Assembly (NCBI GenBank): GCA_029552825.1
Contig: JAKPDL010000166.1
Coordinates: 1 to 56,277, forward strand
Source of the DNA: Bacteroidota bacterium
GTDB lineage: Bacteria; Bacteroidota; Bacteroidia; Bacteroidales; VadinHA17
Direction: 5' to 3'
Length of the DNA: 56,277 bases
Shown: positions 43,033 to 53,592 of the stretch, piece by piece
Position numbering within the stretch: the first letter of the stretch is position 1
How the letters are laid out: each line of letters opens with the position of its first letter
Program-made: the position numbers and the translations under genes
The notes under the pieces: model-generated
Seen by the model: the letters and a program-made list of their open reading frames with translations, nothing else
Database searches by the model: none
Told to the model about the DNA's origin: nothing

Positions 43033-44931
43033 TTACTTCGTATCCTGTTCAGGAGCTGAAAGACGCACGTTTATAGTAAGTTTTTTATCAGTAACTATAT
43101 ATGCTGGTATTCTTATCTCAATTCTTTTAATTCCTTCAATCCTCTTATCAAATACTAATGGAGGAGGATCCAGCATTATAGTTGACACCCTGACACCTGC
43201 TGGAGAATTAATTTTAAGATTCAGGTATTTATTGTCTTTCATAAGGTTGGCGCCATCACTTGTTGGTATTACCTCAGCAGTGGTCATCAATGCCCATGTA
43301 ATGGAAGTTGTTGAATCATTAAGAACAACTTTATCTTCAATCGTTATTGAATGGTCTGAATCTTTTATGAATTTTCTAATTGCGCTGTTTACTTTTCCAT
43401 TATATAATGGAGTAAGATCAATTAAAGCCTCAGGTTTTTCTCCATCTTTAAAATCAATAATTCTGGCTGAGGCATCTACCTTGAATCTTGAATTATTAAC
43501 AGTAAGATTGCTATGGCCATGATTTCCTTTGGTTAACAGAGTCCATCTTGGGGAGTTCTGAGTCTGGTTCCAGAGGTCAAAGCCGGCCTGTTCAAGGGTA
43601 TTATAATCCTGATTTCCCGGGTCAATGACCCATCTCACGTCATTCAGTTCAAATATAAAGGTGCCTGCATCCATATTGCCGTGGCTCAGGTTTGCCCGTC
43701 CGCCTTTTCCTCCGAAATAGTATTTGTATTTATCATCTTTACCACCTCTGAAAACTACAACCGGATTTGTTCCATCTCCCATCCAGTTAATTGGCAGTGG
43801 GGTATACGTTTTTTCCTCGAACTGTGAAAGCCATATAAGTCCTATGCCTGCCAGTCTTGAGAGACCGCCATAGTTTTCAACAGGGAGAAGGAATTTATCT
43901 TTTTCAAGGAAGATCGAATTACCGGTTTTCTGCGCAAACCAGGCAAGCACTATGTCGCCATGGCGGCTGGTTCTGTCGCCACAATCTGCAAAGTTGAAAT
44001 AGTATCCCGATGGTGCAACCATAAGCATTTTAAATATGGCACTTTGCAGGAAGCCTGGATAATCTGAGAGTCCAAAATCTGTTCCAAAGGCGCTTGTAAG
44101 AATTGAAGAAGTAACACATGAAAAACTGGTACCATAATCCCAGTAAGTGGCACCTTCTGGATATACCCCATCGGGGATATATTGCTTCAGAGCGTTTGGC
44201 ATACCGTCAAGTGACTTTTTGATTGTCTTTGCAGCTAGCTCAGGATCTTTTTCTGCAATTGCAATTGATGCCGCAATCATTCCCCCATTGCACACCTGGT
44301 TCCAGTTATTGGTTGAGTTAAAATTCATTTTTGTTTCGCTTGGTATCAGTCCTTTTTCTATCAGTGCATTTTTAGCCATTTCAACTGTCTTAGCCGGAAG
44401 GGCATGACCGGTCCAGTCAATGGCAATTGCCACTGCAAGAGACATCTCTGCAACATCAAGGAAATGTGAAGGATTCCAGTCCTGAAACCCGCAAACTGCC
44501 TTTAATTCACGGTCAATTTTGTTTAATGCTTCCCTGTCGCCGTCAATTCTGTAAATCATGCCAAGGATAGTCATTCTGCGAAGCATCTCTCTTGATGTAC
44601 TGAGAAGGCGACGTCCAACAACAACTCTTTCCAGTTCGGGTCGTTTGATTATCTCACTTGCTTCTATCTTCATCGCCCTGTAATAATTCTGAACTACGGG
44701 ATCGGTTTTCAATCTGTTTCTGAGATTCTTTTCAATGGCAGGAGTAAGAACTAACCTTGGAGTTGATTTTTTTAGATTCTTCTTAATATAATCAACAGTT
44801 ATTGGATTCTGCAGTTTGGGTGGCTCCTGTACACTTTCAGACTGCGTACTTTTAAAGGCCGGTAAAAAAAGAAAAAATAGTACCAGAGATAATGATAAAA
44901 ATGTGATTCTTGTGATTGTTATAGTTTTCAT
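43033..44931 (-). CDS. Heparinase II/III-family polysaccharide lyase
   Basis: I choose the ATG ending at 44931, seven codons inside the longest frame, because it gives a standard signal peptide (MKTITITRITFLSLSLVLF). The protein has about 632 residues. An (alpha/alpha) toroid carries NNWNQVCNGGMIAAS and PDGVYPEGATYWDYGTSF, where Asn, His and Tyr of heparinase-like lyases are expected. A C-terminal heparinase II/III beta-sandwich contains ANLSHGNMDAGTF and VIDPGNQDY. Such lyases cut uronic-acid polysaccharides (heparin, alginate, ulvan-like and others) by beta-elimination. The substrate is unresolved. It fits the GH88 enzyme in the window. Confidence 0.82.
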   Translation of the reverse strand: MKTITITRITFLSLSLVLFFLFLPAFKSTQSESVQEPPKLQNPITVDYIKKNLKKSTPRLVLTPAIEKNLRNRLKTDPVVQNYYRAMKIEASEIIKRPELERVVVGRRLLSTSREMLRRMTILGMIYRIDGDREALNKIDRELKAVCGFQDWNPSHFLDVAEMSLAVAIAIDWTGHALPAKTVEMAKNALIEKGLIPSETKMNFNSTNNWNQVCNGGMIAASIAIAEKDPELAAKTIKKSLDGMPNALKQYIPDGVYPEGATYWDYGTSFSCVTSSILTSAFGTDFGLSDYPGFLQSAIFKMLMVAPSGYYFNFADCGDRTSRHGDIVLAWFAQKTGNSIFLEKDKFLLPVENYGGLSRLAGIGLIWLSQFEEKTYTPLPINWMGDGTNPVVVFRGGKDDKYKYYFGGKGGRANLSHGNMDAGTFIFELNDVRWVIDPGNQDYNTLEQAGFDLWNQTQNSPRWTLLTKGNHGHSNLTVNNSRFKVDASARIIDFKDGEKPEALIDLTPLYNGKVNSAIRKFIKDSDHSITIEDKVVLNDSTTSITWALMTTAEVIPTSDGANLMKDNKYLNLKINSPAGVRVSTIMLDPPPLVFDKRIEGIKRIEIRIPAYIVTDKKLTINVRLSAPEQDTK

Positions 44932-45107
44932 AGTTAATAGTTTAAACATCAAAACAAAATAGAAAACAGTTTTTTATATGAATATTATTATCCAAGAAAT
45001 ATTAACTATTTACCCCATAACTGAACAGCAGATGGGGTAAACAGGTGGGTTTATTTTTTAAATTTTTTATCTATAAAAACCACATTACTTTAATTCATGG
45101 CAGATTA

Positions 45108-46121
45108 CTAATAAACTCGGGGTTCATATACTTCCATAACCACTCCTCTGTCTCTAATAACCAATACATCATTAGAATTGTAAGTGTTTACACCATCTGT
45201 TACTGTAAGATTTAGAACAATTCCATCCCGTTTTTTATTCCCCCATTCATAAGCTTGAGAACGGAATTCACCTGTACCTGAAATGGTTAATGTTGAACCC
45301 GGTGCTCCGGTAATTGTACAGTTGTTCCCATTGAATGTCAGGAGCATGGTAATATTATCGGTCATTATGGATGAACGGAGATAAGTTGTAAGTGAGACCT
45401 GATATCTGCCGGTTGTAACTAATTTCACCGTTGGATTCTGTTCAATATAATTTGCACTATAGGTTGTTGTTTCCAGTACATTATTTGAAGCATCTTTTAC
45501 CGTGCTTGATCCGTAAAAGAAGTATGTTCCATGATATTCATTTATATATTTTATTGCAAACATTGTAAAGTTTTTGGGGACCACATCCCACTGAGAGGCA
45601 ATTCTGGGATCAGCGTTGGGTAAAGATGTTCGTCCGACAAGTATTGTGTCAACATCATTGGATGAAACAAGACGCAATGGTACAACATATTTGTTCCTGA
45701 TTGTTGAGGGGTCGTTGAAAAAGGCGTCTGTTAGCTGTACTGTAACTCCTCCATTGAATTTACCTTTGGGAACAATTATTTTATCAGGCGAACTTAAAGT
45801 ATAATAATTTGAGGGCAAAGCCTTTATAGTATCCCCTGTTGATGCAAACAAAACATTATTGCATAAGCTTTCATCAACCTGAAAGGTAAATACACGGTCC
45901 TTAGTGTTATTATACAGGCCACCTATTGCAACGGAAATAACAAACCGGTGAGCATTATCATTTGAGTTGTCATAAATGTAATCGCCTAAAACCAGGGTTC
46001 GCACCGGATACTGGTAGGGGAAATATCCTGAAACATAATCGAAATCAGGATGATTTATCTCGAAGTTTTCACATGAAACTAAACCTACCAGAATTAAAAG
46101 TAACAAAATCAGTTTTTTCAT
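45108..46121 (-). CDS. DUF1735-domain surface lipoprotein of the PUL
   Basis: The start is set at the ATG ending at 46121, 40 codons inside the longest frame, because it begins a lipoprotein signal (MKKLILLLLILVGLVSC); the longer frame overlaps the SusD gene. The 337-residue protein has a DUF1735 (BT_3987-like) domain, with YYTLSSPDKIIVPKGKF and VQLTDAFFND, and a C-terminal DUF4361-like domain (FTMFAIKYINEYHGTYFFYG). Proteins of this type sit beside SusCD pairs and may bind glycan at the cell surface. It follows the second SusD gene by 19 bases. Confidence 0.8.
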   Translation of the reverse strand: MKKLILLLLILVGLVSCENFEINHPDFDYVSGYFPYQYPVRTLVLGDYIYDNSNDNAHRFVISVAIGGLYNNTKDRVFTFQVDESLCNNVLFASTGDTIKALPSNYYTLSSPDKIIVPKGKFNGGVTVQLTDAFFNDPSTIRNKYVVPLRLVSSNDVDTILVGRTSLPNADPRIASQWDVVPKNFTMFAIKYINEYHGTYFFYGSSTVKDASNNVLETTTYSANYIEQNPTVKLVTTGRYQVSLTTYLRSSIMTDNITMLLTFNGNNCTITGAPGSTLTISGTGEFRSQAYEWGNKKRDGIVLNLTVTDGVNTYNSNDVLVIRDRGVVMEVYEPRVY

Positions 46122-46140
46122 AATACTAGTCTTAATAATG

Positions 46141-47910
46141 TTATTTCCAACCGTTATTTTGAATAAGATTGTATTTAATAACCTCGGAATAGGGTACAGG
46201 CCCATAGTGCATGTAGCTGTTATCATAAGCGCGTTCTTCAACTGTAAAGTAATTAAAGTTTGTACCGTCGATACGAACGCCCCTTACCGGGACTGTCAAG
46301 TCTTCTTTCCATCTTCTCAGATCCCAGAAGCGGAAACTTTCGAAACAGAGTTCTAGTCTTCTCTCGTTACGGATAAGTTTTCGCATATCTTCCTTAGTGG
46401 TTATTGAAGCAAGATAATCATCGGGCATAGGTATTCCTGCGCGGTTTCTGATAGCTCTAATTACCTGTCGTGAGGAGTATGTTGCCACAGGTCCTGTGCC
46501 ATCAGGTCCCCATGCCTCATTGGCTGCTTCGGCAAATATGAGGAAAATTTCAGTATACCTGACATGTGTAATATAATGTTGCTGGTTAGAGATGCTGGCC
46601 GGGTTAGCATTTACTTCTTCCCTCAGTAGTTTTTTCAAATAATATCCTGTTCTGGTTGAGGTGGGTATAGCATCTACGGCATTATCACCACCGCCGACGC
46701 CTGTATTGATGATCTGACCTTTGTAGGTACTGCCACTGGTAATAATATAGAGTGACAGGCGCGGGTCTCTTCCGGAATAAGGGCTTGCCGGGTTAAATCC
46801 TGAGGATGGGTGGTCGATCGGATATCCGTTGGCCATAGGGAAGGCATCAACAAGGTTCTGACTCGGATTTATTCTTCCGTTTCCGTAAAGGGAAGGCGGG
46901 AAATTAGCCTGTTCCCGAGCAGCATCGGAATAAATAGGCCTTCGCCAAATATTTTCTTTTAAGTCTTTATAATCACCGCTTGAAAGATTTGCGTCATTAA
47001 CCTGTGCAGCAAGATAAAATTTATGACCATTGGGATCAAGTCCTGAAATTCCTCCGATATTATTAATAAGTTCAGCTGCATAATTGGCCGCATTTTCCCA
47101 TAAGGAGAGATCGTTAGACGGGTTGAACGCAGGGCTTGCTGCAAGAAGAGCAAGGCGTGCCCGTAAAGCTCTTGCAACACGTCCGCTGATCCTCTGCCTT
47201 GAGAAATCACCCATAACAGCATTGTAATTATTAACATCTGTTACTTCCGGAAAACCTGCAGGTACCGATGCCAGATTAGGCACATTGCCATAATCCATGG
47301 GTAGCAGATTAATTGCCTGATCAAAATCAGCATAAGCGCTGTTAACACAATCATTAAACTGTGCTCTGGGGGTACTGAAATCCTGTTGTGTCTCCGGAAA
47401 TTTCTCAATTAAAGGTGTCCCGAGAAGCTGTCCGTTGGTTCCAAAACCTCCGTGGTTGCGCAGGAGGTAATATTTGAACATGCCTCTCAATGCATATGAT
47501 TCCCCTTTAAGCCTTCTTATAAAAAGATTATGTTGCTCAGGGATACTTGGTTTCCATGGTATCTCTTCAACAACATCAAGAAACTGATTAATATATATTA
47601 TAGCTCTGTAGCAATTATCCCATAGGTTTTGTGGATTATATGATGCTGACCATTCGCCTGTAGCCATCCTTCTGAAGGTATTCAACTTATCGTTTGTAAC
47701 AGCATCATCTGTTGCTACTTCATCCCAGCGGTAATCATTGGTGGGTATGTAAGTATATGCCCTTATCAAAAGCCCTTCAGCAAATGAAGGTTCTCTGTAA
47801 ACTCTGTCAATGGTGCTGTGATTATCATTATTTGGTTCCAGAAGCTCTTCACAGGCTGAAACCACAAACATTGCCAGAAGAAGCAGAAAGATTGATTTAT
47901 ATATTTTCAT
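46141..47910 (-). CDS. SusD/RagB-family lipoprotein (pair 2)
   Basis: SusD proteins are outer-membrane lipoproteins that bind glycan and close the SusC channel. The 589-residue protein has a lipoprotein signal ending in SACEE near residue 20. Tetratricopeptide-like helices are in the first half (LWDNCYRAIIYINQFLDVVE near 96). The conserved C-terminal block includes YTEIFLIFAEAANEAWG near 462 and RLELCFESFRFWDLRRWKED near 533. It follows its SusC partner (47932-50973) by 21 bases and precedes the DUF1735 lipoprotein. Confidence 0.92.
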   Translation of the reverse strand: MKIYKSIFLLLLAMFVVSACEELLEPNNDNHSTIDRVYREPSFAEGLLIRAYTYIPTNDYRWDEVATDDAVTNDKLNTFRRMATGEWSASYNPQNLWDNCYRAIIYINQFLDVVEEIPWKPSIPEQHNLFIRRLKGESYALRGMFKYYLLRNHGGFGTNGQLLGTPLIEKFPETQQDFSTPRAQFNDCVNSAYADFDQAINLLPMDYGNVPNLASVPAGFPEVTDVNNYNAVMGDFSRQRISGRVARALRARLALLAASPAFNPSNDLSLWENAANYAAELINNIGGISGLDPNGHKFYLAAQVNDANLSSGDYKDLKENIWRRPIYSDAAREQANFPPSLYGNGRINPSQNLVDAFPMANGYPIDHPSSGFNPASPYSGRDPRLSLYIITSGSTYKGQIINTGVGGGDNAVDAIPTSTRTGYYLKKLLREEVNANPASISNQQHYITHVRYTEIFLIFAEAANEAWGPDGTGPVATYSSRQVIRAIRNRAGIPMPDDYLASITTKEDMRKLIRNERRLELCFESFRFWDLRRWKEDLTVPVRGVRIDGTNFNYFTVEERAYDNSYMHYGPVPYSEVIKYNLIQNNGWK

Positions 47911-47931
47911 AGTCTAATAATTTAAATTTGA

Positions 47932-50900
47932 TTAAAAAACAGCCTTTAAACCTGCAGAAAAGGTCCGGTAATAAGGCTCAGCTCCTACACTGAGATCTCT
48001 GATTTTCCGGTTCTTCGCAAACTGGTAAATGTCTGAGGCATTTACAAACAGATCCAGTTTTTTCATAAAAAGGAATTTTGCTACAGATTCAGGCGCCGAC
48101 CATGTCAATTGCACTTTACTGATCTGGAAATAATCGTTATTGTATAACCAGTATGTTGAACGACGGTGGTTATTATTGTTTGTTACTGAACTCAGACGAG
48201 GATAGGTTGCCGTTGCAGCATTTGAAGGGGTCCAGGCTCCTAAAACCACTTCGGAATATTTTTTATTTCCATCAACCCAGTAGTAATTACCTTCCTTGAA
48301 TGCTTCAGCACCACTGCGTCCTTCGCCAAGAACAAAAAGTGTAAGGCTTTTGTATGAAATAATTAAATCCACACCCCCTGACAGAGGAGCCTGCCAGCGC
48401 CGGATATAAACCTCATCATTTGCATCTACAACACCATCTCCGTTCTGATCCTTATACTTAATATCACCGGGTTTAACTGTTCCGAATGTCTGGAAAGGAC
48501 TGTTATCAATTTCTTCCTGGCTCTGGAAGAGTCCCAGAGCTTCCAGCCCAAATGTCGCATCAACGGGTTTCCCCTTACGATACTGATAGTCGTTGGCATA
48601 GATTTCATCAACTTTTGTTCTCTCCGATGTTACATATAGCGTTCTTGTTCCGATAGAGAAATTCCAATCGCCGAAAGATTTATTAAAGTTCAATTCTGCC
48701 TCAACTCCTTTATACATATCGGCATTAAAGTTCCTGTATGGTATAAAATCTGTATAATAACTCGGGAAAATGCTTGATGGTTTAGTAACCTGATCGGTAT
48801 AGTTTTCGTAGAACACATTAACCTCAAAGCCCAGCATTTTTTTGAAAAACATACCTTCAAGCCCTGCATTCAGAGATTTGCGTTTTGAATATCCAAGTTC
48901 AGGATTGTCGGCCCAGCTTGACATGACTCCGCTTCGGCTTCTTTGTCCTTCATTCCATGAGTAACTGCCAGAAGTGGTATATCTGTTATCATAATAGAAA
49001 AAGCCTCCAATCGGGAGATCCGAGTTAAGTATACCCGCTGAGAATCTAAGTTTGAGAAAATCTATATTGCTGACTGATGATAGAAAATTCTCCTTGCTCA
49101 GCATCCAGGCAATGCCTATTGTGGGAGAGAAACCGATCCTGTTTCCTTTTGCCAGCTTCACTGAATTCACAAGTGCACCACTGAAATCCACCATATATTT
49201 TTTGTTGAAAATGTAGCCTAATTGCATACCCAGATGGGCCTGTTTAACAGGCTGGAAATCACCCTGCTGTTTCAGTGTGCTTCCGTAACCGAGCAGAGAA
49301 CCTGTAATGTGATGGACATCCCCGAAAGTTCTGTCATAACTAAATAATCCGTAGAAACCAAACCTTCTGTAAAAGGTAATATTTGCTACTTGCTGAGTGC
49401 CTGGCCTTGCATCTACCCCATACTGTTTTAGGTTTATTATTGAATCGTTAACAGCATCCCAGATTGGTTCGTAAACAGAATACTGGTTAACTATTGCCTG
49501 ATCGTAGGAAGTAAAGAAGTCAAAACTGAAATTGGTATGAAATGAAAGACCCTGAGTAATTTTCCCGAGGTCAAAATCGATTCTATTGTTAAAAGCCAGA
49601 CGCCTCTGAATATTTTCATTAACTCCGCCGGAATAACAATCGGCTATTGCATTTGACTGATAGGTAACATTTCCTCCCAGGAGATATTTCCCATCAATAT
49701 CATTCTTTCTTGCTTTAAGAAGTGGGTTATTCGGATCTATGAGATCGATGGGTATAAGCGGAGTGAATTCATACGGCCTGTTATTTGCAGCAGCCGACCA
49801 GAAATCACCCATCTGGCTTTTATTGTTTCCAAAAACAGCTGATCCATCTATAGCTGTTTTAATCCAGTTGTTTATTTTCAGGTCAACATTACCACGTACA
49901 CTGAAAATGTTGTTTCTTGCGTTTTTTGCTTCACCAAAATTAATAATGCTTCCGGCAGAATACCACGCAAAATTAGAATAGTACTTCGCAATATCATTAC
50001 CTCCTGAAAATTCGCCAGTCAGATCGTAATAGCCTTTAAAACCTTTAAGATATTCACTTGAATAATAATCAACATCAGGATAGCGATATTTATTTCCTGT
50101 TGCGTATTTTTCAATGACATCAGGTGTGAACTGGGGACTCTGGTCGTCATTTATCCTTGCCTGGTTGAAGTAGGTCATATAATCTGCTGAGTTAAGATAT
50201 TTCGGCAGAGCTCTAGGGAACGAGATTCCCTGGTTAAATGTTATATCAGCTTTATCTTTAAAAGCCTCACCACGTTTGGTTTTAATCATTATAACTCCAT
50301 TAACAGCGGCACTGCCATACAAAACAGCTGAATTAACATCTTTAAGAACTGTTATACTTTCGATCTCAGATAGCCTCAATCCTTCGAGTCTGCGAGGAAG
50401 TCCGTCAACGACAAACAAGGCATTACCGGTTGCCAGTCCCGAACCTGTCAAACTAGCAGCATTGATCCCAATACCCACACCTCTTATGTTATTACTTCCA
50501 AGCATGCCAAGGGTTCTTCCGCTGAGTACTTCGTCAGCATAAATCATATGATCATAAGATATGACTTCATCGGTTTTAATAGTGCTCGCAGCCCCTATTA
50601 AATCACCATGATATGTTTCCCGGAATGCAAGATTTATCTTGGCATCTTTTTCATACAGGAAACTGATTCTTTTCAGGGCTATTGTTTTCATCCCCCTGAC
50701 TTCATCTACTGTAAAGCTGATATTTTCGAATCCCTTTGCCTCCAAAATAATCTTTGAATCGGGATCAGCTGAAATAACAAACTTTCCTTGGGGGTCGGTT
50801 CTGGCATAGTACTTCCCACTAAAAATTTCAACATCTTTAATCGGATTACCTTCCTGGTCGGTAACAACTGCTTCAATAGTAAGCATTTTGCTCTGTTGTC

Positions 50901-50973
50901 CGTAGGAATTAACGGGAAAACATATAAATATTATGCTCAGAAAGGTTATGAAAATTATTATTCTTTTTTCCAT
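47932..50973 (-). CDS. SusC/RagA-family TonB-linked receptor (pair 2)
   Basis: The 1013-residue protein has a signal peptide ending near SYGQQ (residue 27), a carboxypeptidase-regulatory-like domain (about 32-105), a plug with NALFVVDGLPRRLEGL near 183 and SAAVNGVIMIKTKRGE near 218, and a long beta barrel ending in an aromatic residue. It lacks the usual VVVVGYG stretch between domains; KINLAFRETYHGDLIGA takes its place, so it belongs to a divergent SusC group. With the SusD gene after it, it forms the second transporter pair of the PUL. Confidence 0.9.
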   Translation of the reverse strand: MEKRIIIFITFLSIIFICFPVNSYGQQSKMLTIEAVVTDQEGNPIKDVEIFSGKYYARTDPQGKFVISADPDSKIILEAKGFENISFTVDEVRGMKTIALKRISFLYEKDAKINLAFRETYHGDLIGAASTIKTDEVISYDHMIYADEVLSGRTLGMLGSNNIRGVGIGINAASLTGSGLATGNALFVVDGLPRRLEGLRLSEIESITVLKDVNSAVLYGSAAVNGVIMIKTKRGEAFKDKADITFNQGISFPRALPKYLNSADYMTYFNQARINDDQSPQFTPDVIEKYATGNKYRYPDVDYYSSEYLKGFKGYYDLTGEFSGGNDIAKYYSNFAWYSAGSIINFGEAKNARNNIFSVRGNVDLKINNWIKTAIDGSAVFGNNKSQMGDFWSAAANNRPYEFTPLIPIDLIDPNNPLLKARKNDIDGKYLLGGNVTYQSNAIADCYSGGVNENIQRRLAFNNRIDFDLGKITQGLSFHTNFSFDFFTSYDQAIVNQYSVYEPIWDAVNDSIINLKQYGVDARPGTQQVANITFYRRFGFYGLFSYDRTFGDVHHITGSLLGYGSTLKQQGDFQPVKQAHLGMQLGYIFNKKYMVDFSGALVNSVKLAKGNRIGFSPTIGIAWMLSKENFLSSVSNIDFLKLRFSAGILNSDLPIGGFFYYDNRYTTSGSYSWNEGQRSRSGVMSSWADNPELGYSKRKSLNAGLEGMFFKKMLGFEVNVFYENYTDQVTKPSSIFPSYYTDFIPYRNFNADMYKGVEAELNFNKSFGDWNFSIGTRTLYVTSERTKVDEIYANDYQYRKGKPVDATFGLEALGLFQSQEEIDNSPFQTFGTVKPGDIKYKDQNGDGVVDANDEVYIRRWQAPLSGGVDLIISYKSLTLFVLGEGRSGAEAFKEGNYYWVDGNKKYSEVVLGAWTPSNAATATYPRLSSVTNNNNHRRSTYWLYNNDYFQISKVQLTWSAPESVAKFLFMKKLDLFVNASDIYQFAKNRKIRDLSVGAEPYYRTFSAGLKAVF

Positions 50974-51003
50974 GTTCCAGTGATTTTTAATATTTTATCA
51001 GTT

Positions 51004-52803
51004 TTACCATCCCGGGTTCTGGGGAAAACCTTCATACATTTTTGTGAACTTAGTCTGTATAGGCAGCCAATTATGTTTTTTTGTAGCAACTCTTTTTACA
51101 ACCAATCTTTCTTTGATATTTATTGGTTTTCCGCCGGGTCCTCTGTCAAAATCTATTGCGGTTTTATCAAGGTATCTTGGGTCGTAGTTTCTGTTCCAGC
51201 GCCTGAGGTCACAGAACCGCTGTCCCTCAAACATAAATTCAACAGCTCTTTCACGGACAATTTCTTCAAAGAAAACATCCCTGTTTGCTGTATATTTCGG
51301 GTCAAGATTTGGGAGTTGTGCCCTGTTCCTTACAGCGTTTACTGCCTCTACGGCGGTCATTGAGAAATTACTCGATGTGCTTTGTGGTGTGCCTCCGGGG
51401 CTGAACAAAACGGCTTCAGCATACATCAGGTATATATCTGCCATTCTCAGATAAGGGACATATGCCATTAACTGGTTTGCTATTGAAGTTGAAAAAGTCG
51501 GACTTAAGCCATTAAATTTCTTCTGATAATAGCCGGTTACGCTTGGTGGATTTATTCCTGAACGGTGGCGTCCTCCGTTATAGAGCTGGGCATACATGTC
51601 AGGACCGGAAGCCGACCACCATTTCTCTCCATCGATGGCAATAAATTTGTAGAACCGTGGCTCCCTGTTTGTCCATGGATCTAGTTCATTATAACCTGAA
51701 GCCGGGTCAGTAATAGGCAAACCATTGGCCATTGCAAAATTCTTGGTAATGTTATGTGTGGGAACATCTGCATTGCTTCCGCTGTTCAATCCAAACGACG
51801 AAGGAACTGTTGCTCCGATGGTTGACCATCTGACTCTCGTTCTGTCATATATTGTAGGTGACATTATAACCTCAACTCCACCTGGTCTCAGGTTGTTTAA
51901 TTTGTAGAATATATCCATATAGCTTGACCATGGTTGAAGTTTGTATAAACCTGTTGAATTTGCAAGCGTAAGCAATTCCCCGAAAGCGTCAGCTGCCTGT
52001 GCACACATCGTTTCATTATACGTGTTGCTACCAGTTGCCTCTTCGTTCATCATGGGGCTGGCTCCATATAGGAGTGCTTTACCCAGATAACCAAGGGCGT
52101 GAAATTTATTTATTCTGTCCCGGTTGTGTCCGAGAGTTTTCTGGCCCGTAACAGTCAGATCCCAGTGAGCAGGAAGCAGATCAGCTGCAGCTCTGAAATC
52201 CTCAGCCATCTTTAGTGCAGTTTGTTGAAAGTTAAGCCTCCTGAATTCTTCTCCTGTCATATCTTCAGTGGGGCTAAGTACTCTGGTAACATAAGGCATG
52301 CCTCCCCAGAAACGGCAAATTTCGAAATAAAACCATCCTCTGAAAAACAATGCCTGTCCTTTAAGCAGGTTCCTTTCTTCCTCGGTTCCTTCAAAAAGAC
52401 CGGGTTCTTCCAGCTTCTCAAGAACCATGTTAGCAACCCTTATCCCATACCATGCATATTCCCATATTCTTCTGTCCCTCGAAGTATTGCTTGCTACATT
52501 TACGCTTGATGCTCCGTAAAAATAAGTCTCACTTCCCCAGTAGTTGCCGTTATCAAAATTGTAAGGATAATTGTTTAGCGTCTCGTCAGCAAATAGATAT
52601 TTATTCCATGCTCCTGCTTTATCGGGGTCTACAATACAGTTGTACATTTGTTCAACAAAGCCCTGAAAACTTGTAAAATTACCGAATACGTCCTTCTCCG
52701 AAATGTCCGACGCGGGAGCTTTGTCAAGGTACTTCTCACATGAAGTAAAAAACACCAGCAAAATGAGAAGCAATATATGTGAAATGTAACTTTTACTTTT
52801 CAT
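51004..52803 (-). CDS. SusD/RagB-family lipoprotein (pair 1)
   Basis: This 599-residue protein has a lipoprotein signal ending in FTSCEKYLDKAPA near residue 22, the usual SusD start. The N-terminal helical repeat region is followed by the C-terminal block with YLRMADIYLMYAEAVLF near 453 and VEFMFEGQRFCDLRRWNRN near 530. It follows the interrupted susC by 12 bases. If that partner is non-functional, this SusD may lack its channel unless it works with the pair-2 SusC. Confidence 0.92.
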   Translation of the reverse strand: MKSKSYISHILLLILLVFFTSCEKYLDKAPASDISEKDVFGNFTSFQGFVEQMYNCIVDPDKAGAWNKYLFADETLNNYPYNFDNGNYWGSETYFYGASSVNVASNTSRDRRIWEYAWYGIRVANMVLEKLEEPGLFEGTEEERNLLKGQALFFRGWFYFEICRFWGGMPYVTRVLSPTEDMTGEEFRRLNFQQTALKMAEDFRAAADLLPAHWDLTVTGQKTLGHNRDRINKFHALGYLGKALLYGASPMMNEEATGSNTYNETMCAQAADAFGELLTLANSTGLYKLQPWSSYMDIFYKLNNLRPGGVEVIMSPTIYDRTRVRWSTIGATVPSSFGLNSGSNADVPTHNITKNFAMANGLPITDPASGYNELDPWTNREPRFYKFIAIDGEKWWSASGPDMYAQLYNGGRHRSGINPPSVTGYYQKKFNGLSPTFSTSIANQLMAYVPYLRMADIYLMYAEAVLFSPGGTPQSTSSNFSMTAVEAVNAVRNRAQLPNLDPKYTANRDVFFEEIVRERAVEFMFEGQRFCDLRRWNRNYDPRYLDKTAIDFDRGPGGKPINIKERLVVKRVATKKHNWLPIQTKFTKMYEGFPQNPGW

Positions 52804-52815
52804 AGTCGTAATTAT

Positions 52816-53592
52816 TTAAAATGTCATTTCAATTCCAAGGTTAATTCTCTTAACTGTAGGATAGGCTCCTTCAGTGGCACTCCCTCCTGAATAAGTCTGT
52901 TCACGGTCATCTGGAAGTTTTGACCAGAAAAACAGATTATTACCGTTCAGAAATATCCTCATATCTTTGAAGCCTGCCCTTTTAACCCATGCAAGGTCAT
53001 TCATTGTATATGACAATTCAACTATTTTAAGTCTCAAATAAGATGCATCATACAGATAATAGTCTCCGATATTTTCAGCCTGTGTTTTCCATCTTGGAAG
53101 GAAAGATGTTGCATCGGGATTGTCTTTCGACCAGTAGTCGGCCACATGGCTGAAGAGAACATCCGTGTCGTTCAAGAAATTATTAAATGGAATATATCTG
53201 TTGACATTGTTTACTCCATAGAACTGAACCATTAAGCTGAATCCCTTATAATCTGCTCCAAAAGTAAAATTGACAGTATTTTGTGGAATTTCAGAATAGC
53301 CAATCGGTGGTGTGTCTTCATTGCTTTTTATTATGCCGTCAGCATTAAAATCGAGCAGGTCGTAATACCCTGGAAGTTTCTGAAGGTCATTGGTTTCTGT
53401 TGGTACGCTGGCATAAACCTCGTCCCAGTTATCGTAAAATTCTGTTCTCTTCAATAAACGGAACTGACCTATTGGATATCCTGCCTGCTGGAGATATTTG
53501 AAGTCCAATGGAAGGTCTTCACGGTTAATGATTTTGTTCTCATTGTGGGATATTGCAAGATTTGCCCATATATTAAGCTGGCGGGAAAACTG
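52816..53592 (-). pseudogene. C-terminal part of susC (pair 1), separated by an in-frame stop
   Basis: These 258 sense codons directly continue the reading frame of the 53593-56085 gene after a TAA codon, beginning QFSRQLNIWANLAISHNEN. They encode the last strands of the SusC barrel and end with the standard terminal GIEMTF. A TTG at 53508 could be called as a start, but nothing supports separate translation. Frame is preserved, so a single base substitution explains the break. A sequencing or assembly error is also possible. Confidence 0.8.

Noticed and set aside
46122-46241. Extended N-terminus of the DUF1735 lipoprotein
   Set aside because: The first 40 codons overlap the SusD gene and place 40 residues before a perfect lipoprotein signal; the internal ATG is the likely start.
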